A DNA stretch of 64,000 nt from a virus. Below the pieces are notes generated by a model. The model saw only the letters and a program-made list of their open reading frames with translations, was not told the origin of the DNA and searched no databases. The position numbers were made by a program, and so were the translations under genes. Shown here piece after piece: positions 26,768 to 33,525 of the stretch (within the stretch, counting starts at the first letter, position 1; every line of letters begins with the position of its first letter). Where the stretch lies: IMG/VR virus record IMGVR_UViG_3300035698_006717, positions 1 through 64,000 of that record; one strand, 5' to 3'.

Positions 26768-27246
26768 GCAAGTATATAGATGATCTATTTAAATCAGCTG
26801 GGATACCATCAGCAGTAAGCATGAAGGGTGTAGATTTGAAGTCTAGTAAGAAATGGGCCGTGACTAAGAAATTTATTGAAGGCAGTGGGAATTTAGTTCT
26901 TCTAAGTGATGAACAGTACAAGTATGTGATTAAGATTATGAGACTGAAATTACTATCTCATCCTGATAAGGTTATGAGTATGGTCACATTTAATAACATA
27001 TACTTTCTGACATTTATGGAATTGTTGAATAAGTATGGAGATAGAGATGTGATAGCAATATCAAATATTAGCGTTACTGATTCTGAACATAAGAAAAGAG
27101 TTGTGTGTAGTTTCATAGATTGGATGCTTGTAGAAGGCAAGCAGATTCTGCTATCGTCAAGTAGCTTAGATGTGTTTGCCGAAAGCGTAGAATACTCATG
27201 GGATACTATTGACAATAATTTTGATGTAATACAATATAAGGGGTAG
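26764..27246 (+). CDS. DnaC/IstB-like helicase loader with degenerate ATPase motifs (inferred)
   Basis: 160 residues, directly upstream of the DnaB gene. The sequence follows the layout of the AAA+ core of DnaC-type loaders: strand and turn GNLVLLSDEQYKYVIKIM (residues 43-59) at the P-loop position, a helix, MSMVTFNNIYFLTFMELL, then VIAISNISVTDSEHKKRVV (96-114) at the Walker B position, and GKQILLSSSSLDVFAE (125-140) at sensor 1. The Gly-rich P-loop with Lys-Thr and the Asp-Asp/Glu of Walker B are both absent. If the alignment is right it is an ATPase-dead loader or helicase regulator. Position supports it; the similarity is weak and was judged by eye. Confidence 0.45.
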   Translation: MSKYIDDLFKSAGIPSAVSMKGVDLKSSKKWAVTKKFIEGSGNLVLLSDEQYKYVIKIMRLKLLSHPDKVMSMVTFNNIYFLTFMELLNKYGDRDVIAISNISVTDSEHKKRVVCSFIDWMLVEGKQILLSSSSLDVFAESVEYSWDTIDNNFDVIQYKG

Positions 27247-27247
27247 C

Positions 27248-28699
27248 ATGGAATATATCAATCTTAAATTAGAGCGTAGTGTCCTGAGGTGTATTTTCTA
27301 CCATAGGGACTTACTTATAATGCTGATAAATAAAGGGACGTTCCCTATGGAGGCATTTGCCGATAAATCCATAAGGAATATTTGCAAGATAGTTGTATCA
27401 TTCTTTAATCATAATGGTAAGGTTATAAGTAGAGATCTGCTAATAATGTATATTGGTAGGTATGCTACCAGTCAGAAGAATGCTTCATTATTTATAGAGA
27501 AGATGGAATCTGTAGTTGATAATACTCTTAATAATGAGCCTGACGAAAGAGAAATTGATTTATTTGATAACCATGTAAGTGAATTAGTTATACTGCTGAA
27601 TGCTCGTATGCTCCAAGAATATCAGATGGAGTTATTTGAGAAGGTAGACACTAATGATATAGATGGTGCTAAGAAGCTGATACATACATTTAGGTTTATT
27701 GATGATGATGAGGGTATAGATAAGGGTGAATTCATAGAAGACTTTAAGGAGAGGGAAGACCTCATATTGAGGAAGCATAATAACCCTCTTGAGTATCAGC
27801 TAGTTGCTACAGGGATACCTAAATTAGATGAAGCTCTTGATGGTGGCATTGATAGAGAATTTACAGTTATAGCTGGACACTCTAATGATGGTAAGTCTAT
27901 GCTGACTACACAAATTGCTACTAATATTTGGAGAATGAAAAAGAATGTAGTATTTGTTACTGTTGGGGAAATGAATAAGAATAGTGTACAGAATAGAATT
28001 GATAGCAATATTGCAGATATAGATTTCAAATTCTTCCGTAATCCGAATACCCATTATGATCCTGGCACTCATGAGCAATGGAAGAGAGCTATTGAAGATA
28101 TTAAGAAGACAGCAGGGCTTTTGAAGATAATTGAGTTTAGGAAGACTGCTACAGTAGCAGATGTTATCCAGAAGACTTATGAGACTATGCATGAATGGGA
28201 TCAGCCAATCCATGTTTTGATAATTGACTCTTTGGATAACCTCCAAGCCACTATGAAGAAGGGTGTTAAGGATTGGATGTCATATGAAGAGATATGTTGG
28301 GATACTTTTCTGATAACCAAGAATTTTAGGAACCACAATAAGATGAGTGGGATACCTGTTATTGCTACTACTCAGCTTAAGAAAGCTAACAAGGAAATAT
28401 CAGATAGCAATAAGACTAGGCACTTGAGAGAAGATGATGTTGGTTCATCTCCTTTCCAATATAGGTATTCTGAACTATTTATAGGTATGAAGAAGCACGG
28501 AGAGATACCTCACGAAAGTGAGCTGCAGATTATGAAGGGCAGAGGAGTTGGTAAGTCAACTGGGATAGTCTGTCATAATAATTTCCCTTTTGGTAGGTAT
28601 CACGATCCAAAAGTTGAAAGTGTTCATAAAGCAGAATTAGATAATGCAAGGAAGGCTGAAGCTGTTAAGGATATAGAATATGAACCAGATGAGGATTAG
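27248..28699 (+). CDS. dnaB: Replicative DNA helicase, DnaB family
   Basis: 483 residues. The N-terminal 120 residues are helical, as in the DnaB N-terminal domain. The RecA-like motor follows: Walker A GHSNDGKS at about 208-215, H1a/Walker B VLIIDSLDNL near 324, an H3-type stretch IPVIATTQLKKANKE, and the DVGSSPFQYRYSELFIGM region where SF4 helicases have their arginine-finger/H4 region. It unwinds DNA ahead of the fork as a hexamer. The gene is followed with no gap by the primase gene, as in many phages with a bacterial-type replisome. The P-loop has Asn-Asp where bacterial DnaB has Met-Gly, a common phage variation. Confidence 0.92.
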   Translation: MEYINLKLERSVLRCIFYHRDLLIMLINKGTFPMEAFADKSIRNICKIVVSFFNHNGKVISRDLLIMYIGRYATSQKNASLFIEKMESVVDNTLNNEPDEREIDLFDNHVSELVILLNARMLQEYQMELFEKVDTNDIDGAKKLIHTFRFIDDDEGIDKGEFIEDFKEREDLILRKHNNPLEYQLVATGIPKLDEALDGGIDREFTVIAGHSNDGKSMLTTQIATNIWRMKKNVVFVTVGEMNKNSVQNRIDSNIADIDFKFFRNPNTHYDPGTHEQWKRAIEDIKKTAGLLKIIEFRKTATVADVIQKTYETMHEWDQPIHVLIIDSLDNLQATMKKGVKDWMSYEEICWDTFLITKNFRNHNKMSGIPVIATTQLKKANKEISDSNKTRHLREDDVGSSPFQYRYSELFIGMKKHGEIPHESELQIMKGRGVGKSTGIVCHNNFPFGRYHDPKVESVHKAELDNARKAEAVKDIEYEPDED

Positions 28700-29662
28700 A
28701 TGAGACCAGAAGAAGTAGTAGACTGGACAGAACTATTGAGCGATAATGATTGCTCTGGAATTATAGATTACTCAGATTGGGTAATGTGTCACTGCCCATT
28801 TCACGATCAAAGTGATAATATTAGGCCATCATTTGGAATACATAAAGAGAGTGGTACTGGCAACTGCTTTGGATGTGGCAAGCATAGTTGGAGTGAGATA
28901 TGTGAACTATTTGGAATGGAAACTGAGGAGTTCATAGAAGGAGTCAAAGAGACTACTTGGGCTATGTTCAAGAAAAAGGTTCTCAATAGAGGAACCAAAA
29001 AGAAGTTCAAAAGGTTTTCCTTACCAGAAGGTCTTGATGATACCAATACGGAGTTTATTGAATATATGATGAGAAGGGGTATAGACTCTCAGATACTTAA
29101 AAGATTTGGAGTTACATATTGCTTTGATCGCAATTCCAAATATTTCGAGCACATAATATTCCCTATTGTTGATGAGAAGGGAATCTTGTATTTTCAAGGA
29201 CGCTATATAGGTGACAAGGATTGGTTGGCTAGATGGCGCCAACCTAAAGATTGTGCTAAATGGAAAACGTATTGGGGATGGGAAGAATACAAGGATCGGG
29301 AAAGTGTGTTCTTTGTTGAGGGGGTATCTGATGCAATAAAGATGGTTCAATTAGGCTTCCCTGCAATTACTGCAAAGAACTTTTCCCCACATCAGATAAG
29401 TATGATATTGGGATCAAAGATCAAAAATATATTCCTTTGTTATGATAATGACCCTGCAGGAAGGACTCTTCAGAGTAAGCAAGGATATGACATACACTTT
29501 ACTGCTAAGGCTAAATGGATATTGCAAGATTCGGGTAGAATGATCTTTGATGTTAAGCTGCCTGCTAACATAAATGATCCTGGTGATCTTGCTCATTCCA
29601 ACGATTTAGTAGATTGCAACTCAATAATTAGGGAATATGCTGATACTTTCTACGCTGTCTGA
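28700..29662 (+). CDS. dnaG: DNA primase, DnaG family
   Basis: 320 residues, starting right after the helicase stop. An N-terminal CHC2-type zinc ribbon is visible: Cys32, His35, Cys56 and Cys59 (CPFH and CFGC). A Toprim fold follows, with VFFVEGVSDAIK near residue 202 (the catalytic Glu) and CYDNDPAGR near 246 (the DxD pair). It is shorter than bacterial DnaG (about 580-640 residues) and lacks the C-terminal helicase-binding domain, like many phage primases. It makes RNA primers for the lagging strand; physical coupling to the adjacent DnaB is likely but must use another surface. Confidence 0.92.
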   Translation: MRPEEVVDWTELLSDNDCSGIIDYSDWVMCHCPFHDQSDNIRPSFGIHKESGTGNCFGCGKHSWSEICELFGMETEEFIEGVKETTWAMFKKKVLNRGTKKKFKRFSLPEGLDDTNTEFIEYMMRRGIDSQILKRFGVTYCFDRNSKYFEHIIFPIVDEKGILYFQGRYIGDKDWLARWRQPKDCAKWKTYWGWEEYKDRESVFFVEGVSDAIKMVQLGFPAITAKNFSPHQISMILGSKIKNIFLCYDNDPAGRTLQSKQGYDIHFTAKAKWILQDSGRMIFDVKLPANINDPGDLAHSNDLVDCNSIIREYADTFYAV

Positions 29663-29684
29663 TAGAAAGTTAAAGAAAACACTA

Positions 29685-29713
29685 TTTACAGTAAGACTTT
29701 TTAGTTATATTAC
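29685..29713 (+). promoter_or_regulatory. Possible sigma70-like promoter
   Basis: TTTACA (29685-29690), 17 bases, TATTAC (29708-29713), in the 75-base gap before the acidic SAP-like gene, which starts a new transcription unit ending at a strong terminator. Confidence 0.35.
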
Positions 29714-29737
29714 TATTACTTAAAGGAGAGACTAAGA

Positions 29738-30607
29738 ATGGCACGTTCCTTATCAAAGGAGTCTAGGTATGAAAAACTAAGCCTTCCATTTCTTTACAAG
29801 CTATGCCACGAACGTGAAATTAAGGGCTACTGCTTTAAAGATGAAGGGGAAGTCATAAAAATGCTAACTGAATATGATGTAGAAAATGATGATACTGATG
29901 AACAAATTAAACCTGAGGAGAGTAGAATGGGGAAAGATGAAATTGAAGACCTTGATGACGACATCACACTTGATGATGATGACATCGGGGAAGATGAAAC
30001 TGTAACTGAAAAGGTGGAGAAACGCCTTGCTGGTGATGGTGAAGCTGGAGATGATCTAGATGATCTTGATGATCTAGACCTTGATGATGAACCTTCTGAG
30101 GCTGCTGTTGAAGAAGTTGCTGAAGAAGTTGTTGAAGAAGTTATTAGCGAAGATGATGCTGGTATTGACGATCTTGATGATGAAATTGATGCTCTTGATG
30201 ATGAATCAGAAACAGAGACCAAGGAGACAAAAGTGGCACCTAAGAAGACTGAGAAAACTGAAAAGAAGGTAGCGCCTAAGACTGAAAAGAAGGCTGCTAA
30301 GACTGAAAAGGCACCTCGCAAAAAGATCGGTGATGATCCTGATGCAACTTCGCCTTTCGTTCCTACTACTGCTGGGCATTTCGTATTTATGACTCTTCTC
30401 AAGTCTGCTGGCAAAAAGATCAGCCTTGACAAGATTGCAGAAGTTGCTAACTCTGCAATTGAGAAGAAGCTTGGAGCAGAAAAGCTCCCCAAGGACACTA
30501 AGGCTAAGGCTAAGATCATCATCGGTGAGGTCAATAGCGGCAAGCGTGGTGACAAGTGGGGAAAGTTTGAAGTAGCTGATGGTAAGGTAACGCACGTTCC
30601 TGCGTAA
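29738..30607 (+). CDS. Acidic protein with SAP-like N-terminus and Lys-rich linker
   Basis: 289 residues, AAAGGAGAG upstream of the ATG. Residues 13-47 (LSLPFLYKLCHEREIKGYC and on) have the spacing of a SAP-type DNA-binding helix pair. Residues 50-150 are one of the most acidic stretches in the window (runs of Asp and Glu), then a Lys/Thr/Ala linker of repeated KTEKKVAP units, then a C-terminal folded domain of about 85 residues ending in FEVADGKVTHVPA. Codons are shifted to the GC-richer, C-ending set towards the 3' end. It has its own promoter-like site and two hairpins, so is probably abundant. A chromatin-like, DNA-mimic or SSB-like role is possible; none is proven. Confidence 0.75.
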   Translation: MARSLSKESRYEKLSLPFLYKLCHEREIKGYCFKDEGEVIKMLTEYDVENDDTDEQIKPEESRMGKDEIEDLDDDITLDDDDIGEDETVTEKVEKRLAGDGEAGDDLDDLDDLDLDDEPSEAAVEEVAEEVVEEVISEDDAGIDDLDDEIDALDDESETETKETKVAPKKTEKTEKKVAPKTEKKAAKTEKAPRKKIGDDPDATSPFVPTTAGHFVFMTLLKSAGKKISLDKIAEVANSAIEKKLGAEKLPKDTKAKAKIIIGEVNSGKRGDKWGKFEVADGKVTHVPA

Positions 30608-30619
30608 AGTCTTTTACGC
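30602..30619 (+). terminator. Stop-codon hairpin
   Basis: GCGTAAA / TTTACGC stem with a GTCT loop. The TAA stop of the acidic protein is inside the 5' arm. It lies just before the strong terminator and probably acts with it. Confidence 0.5.
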
Positions 30620-30630
30620 TGTAATGTTTG

Positions 30631-30665
30631 ACTGGAGGGTAGTTGCTTGCCCTCCAGTTTTCTTC
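30631..30665 (+). terminator. Rho-independent terminator
   Basis: Perfect nine-base stem ACTGGAGGG / CCCTCCAGT with a ten-base loop, followed by TTTTCTT. One of the clearest intrinsic terminators in the window. The sequence TCTTCACATTTAA just after it is repeated after the hairpin pair at 54008-54044. Confidence 0.9.
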
Positions 30666-30684
30666 ACATTTAAAGGATACTGTC

Positions 30685-31188
30685 ATGCTAACTTTAGTAG
30701 AAGGTTTGAATTGTAGTGGTAAGACTACATATATAAAAAATCACAAATCACAAGTAATAGATACTTGGTATGCAAACCCACTAAGATGGGACAACTCAAA
30801 GAATTTGCTTATGGGTTCTTTAGAGAAGAAGGAATATTATGGCATAGGCGTATATGAAACTATACTGAGAATGTTCCTCAGCTCATATAGTGCACCAGAT
30901 TATTATTGGGATAGAACTTGGATATCAGCTTATGTATATAAGACTTTGACAAAACCTTCTTTTGATTTTATTTCTGACTTATACTGTGAAAATTGTGTAA
31001 AGGTTATTTGGCTAGATACAAATCCTTTTATCTGTAAGGATAGGTGGGAAGCAGAGAACAAGAAAGATGAAAAGGATTATGTTGTTAATTTTGATTGGAA
31101 GGGGTTGAGAGATGAATTTGAAACTGTAATGACAGAGTTAGATAAAATGGGGATGAATGTTGAAGTAATAACAAACTATGGAGTATGA
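30685..31188 (+). CDS. P-loop nucleotide kinase (thymidylate kinase-like)
   Basis: 167 residues from the ATG at 30685, which has AAAGGA upstream; an open frame begins at 30643 but that lies inside the terminator. Walker A VEGLNCSGKTT spans residues 5-15. WDRTWIS in the middle is the DR motif of thymidylate-kinase-type enzymes, and VIWLDTNPFICKDRWE supplies the lid and arginine region. It likely phosphorylates a deoxynucleoside monophosphate, and the next gene is ThyX, so thymidylate is the natural substrate. A 5-hydroxymethyluracil DNA kinase, known from phages with hypermodified thymidine, is an alternative for this fold. Confidence 0.75.
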   Translation: MLTLVEGLNCSGKTTYIKNHKSQVIDTWYANPLRWDNSKNLLMGSLEKKEYYGIGVYETILRMFLSSYSAPDYYWDRTWISAYVYKTLTKPSFDFISDLYCENCVKVIWLDTNPFICKDRWEAENKKDEKDYVVNFDWKGLRDEFETVMTELDKMGMNVEVITNYGV

Positions 31189-31189
31189 A

Positions 31190-32020
31190 ATGAAAAGATT
31201 CACATCAGGGAAGTTCCCTAAGTTGTCTGTATTATTGTATGCGCCTCCTATCTTCCCAGAGAAGGTTATAGCGCATAACTATCTTGAGTGTATTGAAGAT
31301 CGCCAGATAGATGATCCTACTGAGATTGATCTTGATGAAGCCAAGAAGATAACTGAATGGGTTATTAAAGGCGGCCATACTCCTGCTCTAGAGAGTTTGT
31401 ATATGGGGTTCAATATTAGAGGAATGAGTAAAGTAGTTTCTCACCAGATAGTACGGCATCGGATAGGGGTAAGTATAGGACAGAGGACACAAAGGGCTAA
31501 CTCAAAAGAGTACCTTGGCAAGTTTGCAGATGGAGAGCATTATATATTGCCTCCAAGTATAACTCTTGACACTTGTACTATTGACCCCAAAACGCAAGAG
31601 AATTTGAGAGAGTACCTGCAAGCTGCTCAAGATATATATAATGAATTGATTGAGCAAGGAGTATCTGAGGATGAGGCCAGATATATCATACCGCAAGGTG
31701 CAGAGACTTCTATGGACTTCAATATAATATTGAAAGCACTTATGGGAACAGCATCTACAAGATTATGCCATCTTATGCAGGGAGAGATGGTTGAAGTATT
31801 CCGATTGATTAAGAAAGCGGTTGATGATTGGCACCCTGGTATTGGTAGCCTTCTAAAACCTATTTGTATGGTAACAGGTAAGTGCAACCGTAATGAGAAT
31901 AATCCTATTGATGGCCATCCCCACGGAGTATGTGAGCTTACTGTTCGTGGATTGGTACCGCCAAGGGAAAAGGATGACACCTTCAACTTAACAAAGTATA
32001 GCAAAGATGCCGACAAGTAA
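31190..32020 (+). CDS. thyX: Flavin-dependent thymidylate synthase
   Basis: 276 residues from the ATG at 31190, which has GGAG six bases before it; the ATG at 31178 overlaps the kinase gene more and has no site. The ThyX signature is visible as RHRIGVSIGQRTQR near residues 88-101 (RHR-x7-S/T-x-R, with Thr in place of the usual Ser). Flanking motifs are HTPALESLYMGFNIRGMSK upstream and a C-terminal HPGIGSLLKPIC. It methylates dUMP to dTMP using methylene-tetrahydrofolate, NADPH and FAD. It is translationally linked to the kinase gene, forming a dTMP/dTTP supply unit. The last residues include two extra Cys (CMVTGKC). The gene ends four bases before the tRNA. Confidence 0.92.
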   Translation: MKRFTSGKFPKLSVLLYAPPIFPEKVIAHNYLECIEDRQIDDPTEIDLDEAKKITEWVIKGGHTPALESLYMGFNIRGMSKVVSHQIVRHRIGVSIGQRTQRANSKEYLGKFADGEHYILPPSITLDTCTIDPKTQENLREYLQAAQDIYNELIEQGVSEDEARYIIPQGAETSMDFNIILKALMGTASTRLCHLMQGEMVEVFRLIKKAVDDWHPGIGSLLKPICMVTGKCNRNENNPIDGHPHGVCELTVRGLVPPREKDDTFNLTKYSKDADK

Positions 32021-32024
32021 ACAA

Positions 32025-32106
32025 GGGAATATGGCGGAACTGGTAGACGCTGAGGATTTAAAATCCTCTAGCCTAGGCTGTGGGGGTTCGACTCCCCCTA
32101 TTCCCA
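32025..32106 (+). tRNA. tRNA-Leu (UAA anticodon)
   Basis: Acceptor GGGAATA (32025-32031) pairs with TATTCCC (32099-32105), discriminator A at 32106, no encoded CCA. Anticodon stem GAGGA/TCCTC (52-56/64-68 of the 32000s) encloses the loop TTTAAAA with anticodon TAA (32059-32061). A long variable arm (AGCC TA GGCT) and T arm GGGGG-TTCGACT-CCCCC are typical of a class II leucine tRNA. It reads UUA and probably UUG. It starts four bases after the ThyX stop and ends three bases before the Rossmann strand of the next protein. Confidence 0.97.
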
Positions 32107-32108
32107 AA

Positions 32109-33344
32109 ATCATAATATTGGGAGCTGGCCCATCTGGTCTTATTGCTGCAAATTATTTGAAGTCTAAAGATATAGATTTCAAAATTATAGCAAAGGATGG
32201 GCACGGGTTCTCTAACATATCTACTCATGACTTCAAGTTTAAACTTGGTCAACGTACTATGTTCTATACTGATAGGATGCATAGCTTCCTTGAAGAGATG
32301 AACAATTATGCTGTTGAAAGTATGAATTTGAGTGATAGTATTGGTGTTGTATTTAAGGGAAAGTTGCACAAGTATCCTATACAGAATAATTTGAAGACAC
32401 TATCAATTAAAGATAGGCTGAGTTTCTTCATTAGCTATATTTTCAGGAGTAAGACAAAAGAATCTGATTATGCAAATTGGTCTTGTGCTAACTACGGTAA
32501 TTGGTTTGCTAACAACATACTACTTCCTCATACAAATAAAACTCTTAAAGAGGATTTGTATACTATTAATGCAGAATCGTATGGGAAGAAAGTTGTCAAG
32601 CTTGAATTGCTGAAGAAGAAAAGTAATTTGGCATTTGAAGAGCCTGATAAGATTCTTGCAAGGTTAAGAAAGAATGTTGAAATTCACATACAAGATGAAT
32701 TAGTTACAAGTATTGATACTAAATGCAAACAAGTTAGCCTTCAGTATAAGGGATGTGCTAGATTTGAAGATTATGATATACTGATAAATACTATTCCTAT
32801 ACTATCACTTATAGATCTGATGGAGTATCAGAATGATATCATAGAAGTAGCTACTAAAAGCCTTCAGTATAACAATATGTTTGCTGGAGTATTCATTATG
32901 CCGACTGCTATGATAAAAACTGATATGAGTATCATATACTTCCCAGAGAGAGATTACACTTTCTCAAAAGTCAATATAGATAGGCGTAATGGAATAACTG
33001 TTATAGTGTGTGAGTGTTCATTCAGAAGGAATGATGAGGACAAGTTTTCCTGTACTGCTTACAAAGAGAAGTTCCTTGAGCGCATAGAGTATGATTTGAA
33101 GAAGGCAAGATTGATAAGTAGTGATATGTTTGTATCTATTCAGAGAGATTATAAGATCATATCGCCTTGCTACATTATTACTGATAAGGATTACAATGCA
33201 AGTAATTCCTTCCTACAAGCTCACTTTGAGCACAAGGGCATTTTCAATTGCGGTAGATTCTCACAGTGGGTACCATGGATGAGAGTAGAACATAGCTTAG
33301 AAAGGATGGATAGTATATATGACAGTATTCTCAGGAGAATGTGA
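32109..33344 (+). CDS. FAD-dependent oxidoreductase, UDP-galactopyranose mutase / amine oxidase-like
   Basis: About 411 residues; the start is not resolved. The frame continues upstream through the whole tRNA. The dinucleotide fold IIILGAGPSGLIAANYL begins three bases after it, so initiation must use a rare codon (ATT 32100, ATC 32109, ATA 32112/32115, TTG 32118) or the ATG at 32031 inside the tRNA. I place it at 32109. The C-terminus GIFNCGRFSQWVPWMRVEH is the FAD-ribityl binding end typical of UGM/protoporphyrinogen-oxidase-like flavoproteins. A substrate-binding domain with LINTIPI lies between. Substrate unknown; position after ThyX and a kinase allows a role in DNA base or sugar modification. 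Confidence 0.75.
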   Translation: MIILGAGPSGLIAANYLKSKDIDFKIIAKDGHGFSNISTHDFKFKLGQRTMFYTDRMHSFLEEMNNYAVESMNLSDSIGVVFKGKLHKYPIQNNLKTLSIKDRLSFFISYIFRSKTKESDYANWSCANYGNWFANNILLPHTNKTLKEDLYTINAESYGKKVVKLELLKKKSNLAFEEPDKILARLRKNVEIHIQDELVTSIDTKCKQVSLQYKGCARFEDYDILINTIPILSLIDLMEYQNDIIEVATKSLQYNNMFAGVFIMPTAMIKTDMSIIYFPERDYTFSKVNIDRRNGITVIVCECSFRRNDEDKFSCTAYKEKFLERIEYDLKKARLISSDMFVSIQRDYKIISPCYIITDKDYNASNSFLQAHFEHKGIFNCGRFSQWVPWMRVEHSLERMDSIYDSILRRM

Positions 33345-33525
33345 TGGCTGTGGGAATTTAACCACTACATATTGCAATGGTAGCTTAGTGCTGAGAAAGA
33401 TTGTGAAAGTGGTAAGAGGTCTATTTATTGAAGATAGAATAATATTCTGTCCAGTGTGTGCCAAGGAAGGTAAGAAGATGATCAAGGCTCACAATCGTAA
33501 GATGAGGGGAATAGATGTCAAATAA
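33319..33525 (+). CDS. Small zinc-ribbon protein
   Basis: 68 residues, overlapping the flavoprotein gene by 26 bases and the polymerase gene by 11. Two Cys pairs, CDGC (residues 8-11) and CPVC (near 46), flank a short beta hairpin, which forms a zinc ribbon. The basic C-terminus (KKMIKAHNRKMRG) suggests nucleic acid contact. Function unknown; coupling to the DNA polymerase gene is close. Confidence 0.65.
   Translation: MTVFSGECDGCGNLTTTYCNGSLVLRKIVKVVRGLFIEDRIIFCPVCAKEGKKMIKAHNRKMRGIDVK

Noticed and set aside
29827-30555. Long minus-strand open frame opposite the acidic protein
   Set aside because: Ser/Pro-rich mirror of the Asp/Glu codons on the + strand; no ribosome site and no support from gene order. 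All other minus-strand frames look like shadows too.
30643-30684. Start of the kinase gene at 30643
   Set aside because: Lies in the loop and 3' arm of a strong terminator; the ATG at 30685 has the ribosome site and begins right before the P-loop strand.
32025-32106. tRNA as a phage integration site
   Set aside because: No integrase gene and no direct repeat of the tRNA 3' end were seen in the window; the tRNA fits a phage-encoded codon supplement.
32007-32108. N-terminal extension of the flavoprotein starting at ATG 32007
   Set aside because: This stretch is the end of thyX plus the complete tRNA-Leu gene; the translated text is the tRNA sequence read as codons.
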